Shown one piece after another: positions 58,371-64,000 of a DNA stretch of 64,000 nt (the first letter of the stretch is position 1; each line of letters begins with the position of its first letter). The DNA lies in NCBI GenBank assembly GCA_014529385.2, contig CM043954.1, positions 96,799,247-96,863,246 on the forward strand, given 5' to 3'. The notes below the pieces were generated by a model. It had not been told where the DNA came from. It saw only the letters and a program-made list of their open reading frames with translations, and did not search any database. Source of the DNA: Adiantum capillus-veneris. Lineage: Eukaryota; Streptophyta; Polypodiopsida; Polypodiales; Pteridaceae. The position numbers and the translations under genes were made by a program.

Positions 58371-58670
58371 AAATTAAGCAAAAAACCACTTTACACACTA
58401 TACACATGAATTGTCATCGTCTTACAGCTCCTGCTTGCAATAGGCTACCATTCCCCCTTTTTATTTTGACTCATTCCGAACAAAGGTTTGTGCAATGTGC
58501 ATGGGCGAGAATATCGTGACTATGCAAGGCCGCGTACTATGGCCCTATTATGCCAATGAAAAATATACATGGGTTATGATATAACATGCAAGATGTGGAT
58601 ACTAAACTGAGTATTCAATGGTCTTTGCTGCCGAAGCTTCATCTATTCTACATGGTCCAAACAAAAAGAT

Positions 58671-59560
58671 TTAAAGATAGTGCACACTTCCTTTGATTGT
58701 TGGTTTGTAGAGTACCGTTGTCTTGATTTCCATGCTTGGTGGAATCTTGGGTACCCATTTGTATTTCATTTGTGAATATTGTTGATATAGTTGTTGATTT
58801 GGTGGCTTTGGTCTCCATTGCAATGTTGTTATGGTTAGGAAATGTTGGTTGGATTGTTGTGTTAAGAAATCCATTGATACTTGGGTTGGCTTGCTTTAGG
58901 TCTTTGCTATTTTTTGGGTTGCCACTGGCAAGTATAACAACATCGAGGTTGTCAAGATTTTTTTGGAGGATTTTTTTGCTTTGCTGGAGGTGCTACTTGT
59001 GGAATATCTAGCTGGGAGATCCATATCTGCGTAGGCTTGTTGGCCATGATGGATTTTTTTACCCATACCTACCGTTTGGTTTGTCCATTGAATTATCATA
59101 TAGGTTTAGGCATCATCATTGGTTGTGGTTTTATATCAATGTGTGGTACCTCTCAGATATGATCACTTTGTTCCAATGGAGTGACATAAGAGGTGTCGTT
59201 AAGGTTGAACCTTAAAGTTTCTTCATGCCAAGAAATGCTTTGTAAGTTCGCATCCATGGAACACCAAGAATGATTGCTTCATTAAGATCTGTATCTACCA
59301 TGGCATGAAATTGACATAAGCATTGATGGCCATTGATATTGATTGATAAATTGGCTTGGCCTAGGCTAAGGATCTTGCCTCTGTTGTAGCTCTATTTGAT
59401 TTGTCATTTATGGTGCATCTGACATTTTCATGTGTATGGAGTATTTGATGACCTTGGCTCAAGCTCCAGTGTCTACAAGTGCTCGCTCTATCAATCCATC
59501 TAGCAGTTGTATGCTAATGCGTACATCCATGCCTCCAAGCCAATTCCTTTCTATGTGAAT
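58671..59560 (-). pseudogene. gypsy-like protease fragment
   Basis: Reading down from about 59550: GGMDVRISIQLLDGLIERAL and then VDTGA, the retropepsin active-site block (Asp-Thr-Gly), followed by a stop and KVIKYSIHMKMSDAP. Further down are decayed Ser/Lys-rich and Gln-rich segments, including YKWVPKIP (about 58760), similar in kind to the linker at 52.5 kb. Several stops. Confidence 0.5.
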
Positions 59561-60181
59561 TATGAGTCTATGGAAGGGGATGTTGTTGCAGGTTGTGGAA
59601 AATTTTGTACTTGGTTTTGTCCTTCCTTGCATTTTAAAATGTGTAGCTTAGCTTCTTGCTAAACCTCTACTTGATTAGCCTTGACTTGCTTCTTTCTTTT
59701 TGTTGCCTCATGGATCTTTTCCAACATTGCCATGGTTAGTGGTAAATGATACTTCTTTAGCCTGTAGCCACTAATCCAATTGGGCATCTCTTCTCCCTCC
59801 AATGTTGCAGGTTTGATGGAGCAACTTGATGATATGTCATTAATCATGAATGGGCCATTTTCTCACTTTTTTAACTTTTTGGAGTGTTGTGTTAAGGTGT
59901 AGATTAATACATAGTCACCCTTTTTGGAACTCCTTATTGATTACATATTGACCATGAAATTCCTTCATTAGTCATTTTTTTGTGTAGATATAAGATATAA
60001 GTGGCAGCTTGTAAGCATGTCTCGTCTAGCTTCTCGAGAACATCTAGCATTTCTAATAGTTCATGTCCTATCCACTCTAAGTCCTTGGCTACGCAAAGTA
60101 TGGAAATCAATCATTCTATGGGTAGTATGGCATTAAGTCCAAACACCAAGTTAAAAAGTGTCATTCAAATCGTTGTTTTGT

Positions 60182-60478
60182 AAGAAACTCGATATGCCCA
60201 AATAGCTGAATGTAGCTTATGGTCCCAATCCACTCTTGATTCAATTACTATCTTTGTGAGGATTGTGCATAGGAGTTTGGTAGTGCTCTCTACTTTGCCA
60301 TTATCTTATGGGTATTATGGCCAAGTAGAGATAATGGTCAAGAAACTCGATATGCCCAAATAGTTGAATGTAGCTTATGGTCCCAATCCACTCTTGATTC
60401 AATTACTATCTTTGTGAGAACTGTGCATAGGAGTTTGTTAGTGCTCTCTACATGGCCATTATCTTATGGGTATTATGG
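60182..60478 (+). repeat. two copies of a 139 bp repeat, 158 bp period
   Basis: AAGAAACTCGATATGCCCAA begins both copies (60182 and 60340). Both end in TTATCTTATGGGTATTATGG. Nineteen bases separate them. Confidence 0.9.
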
Positions 60479-60726
60479 TGTTGATTTGCAATGAATTACC
60501 ATGAACTCATCCAACAATAATTATATCACTTCATTTAGGAGTGATTCCCTTTGTCGCTAACCATCTGAACTGGTAGCCATATCTTGTAAAGATATTCTCA
60601 TACAAGAATTAAACTATCATTTTTGCATCTTCTTTTTATGTAGCTTTGGCGGTTAGATAGTCTGTGGCCACTATAATATACTAAGCATGTGTAGGATATG
60701 CAAGAGTTACTATTGGTCCCACAAAG

Positions 60727-61242
60727 TCTATGCCCGCATTCCAAAAAATTCCTTGCCCCCATCATTGATCATAAAGGTAATTTGTCTCTCAGCATAGGTA
60801 CTTATGTTTGTTGGCATTCATTGCATATCTTTACATATGCTTCAACATTCATTAACAAGTTCGGCCATCGAATTCTTGCGATAAGAATTTCTTTTGCCTT
60901 TTTGTCAATAGAAGAATGTTTGCAAGTGTCTAGCATGAGCTTGCTCAAGAATTGGAATGTATTTACCTTCTGTGGTGGCACACGTCTATGCCCGCATTCC
61001 AAAAAATTCCTTGCCCCCATCATTGATCATAAAGGTAATTTGTCTCTCAGCATCGGTACTTATGTTTGTTGGCATTCATTGCATATCTTTACATATGCTT
61101 CAACATTCATTAACAAGGTCGGCCATCGAATTCTTGCAATAAGAATTTCTTTTTCCTTTTTGTCAATAGAAGAATGTTTGCAAGTGTCTAGCATGAGCTT
61201 GCTCAAGAATTGGAATTTATTTACCTTCTGTGGTGGCACACG
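60727..61242 (+). repeat. two-copy tandem duplication, 258 bp period
   Basis: TCTATGCCCGCATTCC starts at 60727 and 60985. Copies are nearly identical (for example ATAGGTACT against ATCGGTACT), so the duplication is recent relative to the decay of the integrase. 258 is a multiple of three, which creates a spurious long plus-strand frame. Confidence 0.95.
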
Positions 61243-61785
61243 TCTGCATTTTTGTTCCCTCTCTTGTAAAGGTGATCATCAATCAACATGTAATTCTCCA
61301 CTTTGCTCTGAATGGACTTCATTCTCGCTTTGCTCAACCCCTTTTGTGAGCTTCCTTTCCTCAGGTAATCCACAATGTATGAGCTCTACTTAGATATAAT
61401 CATCACTTTGAATAGTGTCGCATGTTCTATAGGTGTCTTAGTTGCAAAATTTTGCATGAATTAATGTCTTCATGAACACTTCTCTGCATTCTAGGTCAAT
61501 ATACACCAAGTCTCATCAACTCTAAAATATTTGCACTTTCCCATTGTGAATTACCATGTTTTGCACATGAGATTGGCTCAAGTACACATTTCTCTCAGCT
61601 TCTTATATGTAGCCTTAGTATTCAATGTTTCCTTGCTTGTATAGCCTTCCATCTATTAGAATTAGTGTTTTTTTTGTTGAATGATTGATGGTTGTCTTTC
61701 AATCTATAGTGATTCAATGGTGGGCAAAGGTATGGCATGCTCACTCCACCTTGGTACCATCTCATTGTTAAAAAGATACAAGTCT

Positions 61786-61993
61786 TGTTACCATATACAT
61801 GTGGTAGTGATGTGTGTGAACACACTTTCCCTCTTTAGGAGGTTTTTTTCCCCGTGCATAGTATATACGCCCATCACTCTAGGGCTATCTATCTTTCCAT
61901 TGCACACCAAGTAACACACTCTCTGTTGTGTGCCTTGAGCTTCCTTCGTCTTCTCCAAGTTGTGTGTGTTTCTCTGCAACCATAATTCCAACA
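61786..61993 (+). repeat. 5' LTR of copia element 3
   Basis: About 208 bp, TGTTACCATATACATG...TTCCAACA. Related to the lone LTR at 40269. Confidence 0.8.
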
Positions 61994-61995
61994 AT

Positions 61996-62007
61996 TGGCA
62001 TCAGAGC
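61996..62007 (+). promoter_or_regulatory. primer binding site, initiator-Met tRNA (one mismatch)
   Basis: TGGCATCAGAGC differs at one base from the sites of copia elements 1 and 2 and lies two bases after the LTR. Confidence 0.85.
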
Positions 62008-62355
62008 AAGTTACGTCCTCCCGGGCTTAGTCTCCAGCTGCTCCAACACACGCCTGCTCACTTTCTCTGATTACAGTGAGGTTTGGCAAGCGTTCCCAGG
62101 TTGACAAATATTTTGAGCACGCTCGTAGAGCTCAATCTGCTCAGATTTTTGATTCGGGCTCATTTCGGCCTTCGTTTCCACTACAAGCAGGTCTGCACAG
62201 GCAATTTCATCATTTTGTGCAAAATTTTTATCAATGTCGTTTTCTGCATAACAGGTGCCTTACAGTCTTCTACATTTTGTGCTATATAGCATGTGTTGTT
62301 CCCACTCCGTTTCTCCTATTTTCGGGCAGTTTTCACATCAAGTGCAGCATTTACC

Positions 62356-63240
62356 ATGGCTGACAACAACCCAGATGTCTTCAAGATGTTTGCTGTTGAG
62401 AACAGGTTGAATTGGGACAATTACCCTATGTGGGCTTATATGATGCAACACGTTCTTGTGTCAAAAGGCGTCTGGAATATTGTGCAAGGCATTGATGTAC
62501 GTTCTAGTTCTGAGGATGTAGGCGATGTTGAGGATGTTGCAGGTCTTGCTGCAAGGATTGCTGCTATTAGAATTGTTTTGCCTACGGTAGAACAAGCTTG
62601 TTGGGATTTAAAGGATGTGCAGGATCATGCATTGATTGCGTTTTCTGTGAAGTGCACCATTGTTCCTCACATCCGTTCAATAAAATCTGGAAAACAGGCT
62701 TGGGATATTTTGGTTGGTCTTTATGCAAGTCGCAATGAGGCTAAAATTGCTTTGCTGCGTAAAGAGTTGGAGTCGAAGATTATGCATGAGGAGGATGATA
62801 TGGACACTTTCCTTGCTAGTGTCAATGATATCAATGAGCAACTTATTTTTGCAGGTGGTCATTTCAGATAGTTCCCTTGTGCAGACTATTCTTGATGTCT
62901 TACTAGATTCTTACCAGACTTTTGCTAGTACTTGGAGACTTATGATCCAAGGAAATCCAGAAGTTGTCAAGTTTGGTGCATTATGCACATTACTGTTGCA
63001 AGAGTCACTTTCTAGAAAAAATAGGACTAGACAACGTGCAATTGAACAGGCTTTTATTTCTTCTCAAAGAAAGGGTGGTAACAGCAATGCAGCCACTTCT
63101 TATGGTTCTGCTACTGCGAGTGGCAAAACTTATGTTCCCAATGTTTCTCATGGCCGCAGCACATCGTCTAGCAATTCTGGTGATAAGGGAAAAAATAAGA
63201 TGTAGTGCCATTATTGTAAATCTAATGATCACTTGATCAA
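62356..63240 (+). pseudogene. copia gag, frameshifted
   Basis: ATG at 62356 opens MADNNPDVFKMFAVENRLNW and YPMWAYMMQHVLVSKGVWNI, the gag N-terminus of copia elements, then AWDILVGLYASRNEAKIALL. A frameshift near 62850 moves the reading to VISDSSLVQTILDVLLDSYQ and a Ser/Gly-rich region ending at TAG 63203-63205. The knuckle that follows, CHYCKSNDHLIKQS, has its last Cys changed to Ser. Confidence 0.85.
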
Positions 63241-63440
63241 GCAGAGTCCTAAGTTAAGGCCAAAGAGGCTAAGAAAAAAGAGGGTGGCTCCACTGCAAAT
63301 GCTGGTTCCACTACAAATGCATCCATTGTTGAGTCTTCTGTAAAAGGAGATTGTAATGTTAATGTTGATGTAGAATGGGCTTTTAGTGCACAATGGGCTT
63401 TTCGTGCAGAATGCACTTGAAATCATGTTGTCCATGATGC

Positions 63441-64000
63441 ATGCATGTCAGTTGTGCTGCAAATTCACATGTGTGGTATTTCAGCAGTGGTGTTACAAAG
63501 CACATTACCTCACATCGTGAATTTTTCACCTCTCTCGAGTCTATCCCTCATGGGAATTCAGTCACTTGTGCCAACAATGCCTCTTATCCGGTTCAGGGAG
63601 TTGGAAAGATTGTGCTTATTGTTGCTAATGATAGTTCTTTCACACTTGTTGATGCACTTTATGTACCTGGGATCAAGAAGAATCTTTTGTCTGTATTTGT
63701 ACTTGCTAGACTTCGACTTGTAGTCAAATTTGTGGATGAAAAATGTACAGTTCATGATCTCAGTTTTGGTGATGAAATCGTTACATCTGGGATTTTTTTC
63801 ATGGTCTGTATAAGCTCACTTTGTATAACAAGTGTAGACAAAATTTTGCAAATGCAGTTGCAGATTCAAGGGCTATTGCAGATGCAAAACTTTGGCATGC
63901 ACGTTTTGGTCATCTGAATTTTGCCAGTTTGCTGCGTTTGCAAAAATCTAATATGGTTGCTTCTTTGCCGCATCTTAAAGCACCTGTAAACATGTTTGTG
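63441..64000 (+). pseudogene. copia protease and start of integrase zinc module
   Basis: VWYFSSGVTKHITSHREFF is the protease active-site block, with SSG where DSG is needed, so the catalytic Asp is lost. LYVPGIKKNLLSV is the following conserved block. Frames change after about 63790; LWHARFGHLNFASLLRLQKS near 63890-63950 is the pre-integrase segment. Truncated by the window end. Confidence 0.8.

Larger units (their letters stand above)
59650..61250 (-). pseudogene. gypsy-like integrase fragment with internal duplications
   Basis: Reading downward: ILIARIRWPNLLMNVEAYVK and CNECQQT (zinc module, present twice because of a duplication), then near 60480-60180 NGHVESTNKLLCTVLTKIVI and ESRVDWDHKLHSAIWAYRVS (end of the core). 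Then QYVINKEFQKGDYVLIYTL and YRLKKYHLPLTMAMLEKIHE (C-terminal tail, about 59940-59720). Stops are frequent and the catalytic Asp region is lost. The order relative to the protease fragment at 59.5 kb is wrong for one element, so two relics probably abut. Confidence 0.65.
61786..64000 (+). mobile_element. Ty1/copia element 3, 5' part, continuing past the window
   Basis: An LTR, primer site, gag and protease lie in canonical order. The window ends in the pre-integrase segment (LWHARFGHLNFASLLRLQKS), so the 3' half and LTR are outside. Frameshifts in gag and loss of the protease Asp show it is inactive. Confidence 0.85.

Noticed and set aside
60698..61393. 231-codon plus-strand open frame with an internal repeat
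   Set aside because: Created by a 258 bp in-frame tandem duplication on the antisense strand of a gypsy integrase relic; no domain, and the opposite strand explains the sequence.

Overview
This 64 kb window looks like intergenic DNA from a large, repeat-rich land-plant genome. The evidence is Ty1/copia elements primed by initiator-Met tRNA, degraded Ty3/gypsy pol with two RNase H domains, an L1-type LINE, tRNA-derived SINEs, long (CT)n tracts and a degenerate NFX1-type zinc-finger pseudogene. No intact host gene is visible. A non-flowering plant such as a fern is possible, but that is only a guess.

Layout. 0.5-4.5 kb: retroelement gag debris interrupted by a 1.3 kb TIR element at TTAA. 5.7-7.4 kb: two long (CT)n tracts. 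7.8-8.8 kb: ZNFX1-like zinc-finger pseudogene. 10.1-13.2 kb (minus): Ty3/gypsy pol in the order RT, RNase H, second RNase H, integrase. 15.1-18.1 kb (minus): integrase of another Ty3/gypsy copy, split by a 464 bp TIR element, with palindromic and tandem repeats downstream. 19.3-37.0 kb: an L1-like LINE (minus, 10 bp target duplication GATATCGG-A) whose 3' UTR was later split by a 12,043 bp TIR transposon (19441-31483). 38.4-39.5 kb: a foldback element holding a tandem array of long palindromes. 40.3 kb: a lone LTR. 42.9-44.5 kb: seven copies of an 18 bp palindrome about 283 bp apart. 45.1-52.7 kb: a gypsy-like gag/protease relic interrupted by a complete copia element (45282-50967, TSD CAATA). 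53.1-58.4 kb: a second complete copia element (TSD AAATT) with stop-riddled pol. 58.7-61.3 kb (minus): more gypsy protease and integrase debris. 61.8 kb to the end: the 5' part of a third copia element.

The most interesting object is the 12 kb transposon. Its TIRs begin GGGTGAAAGCATG. Two genes start near opposite ends and point inward. The minus-strand gene encodes a DDE-like putative transposase in two coding exons. The plus-strand gene encodes an unfamiliar coiled-coil, RING-like, lysine-rich protein. Between them, on the plus strand, lies a decayed FCP1/NIF-type HAD phosphatase-like gene. Both end genes have a large intron packed with CCACTT/AAGTGG repeats, and a third block of the same repeats lies between the gene ends. 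A SINE sits in a plus-gene intron. All three genes carry disablements, so this copy is a fossil, but the architecture is nearly complete.

The insertions can be ordered. The LINE inserted first, the 12 kb transposon then entered the LINE, and the SINE entered the transposon. Elsewhere two copia elements flanked by intact 5 bp duplications lie in a gypsy-like relic. Many in-frame stops occur where Gln is expected, consistent with C-to-T decay of methylated cytosines.
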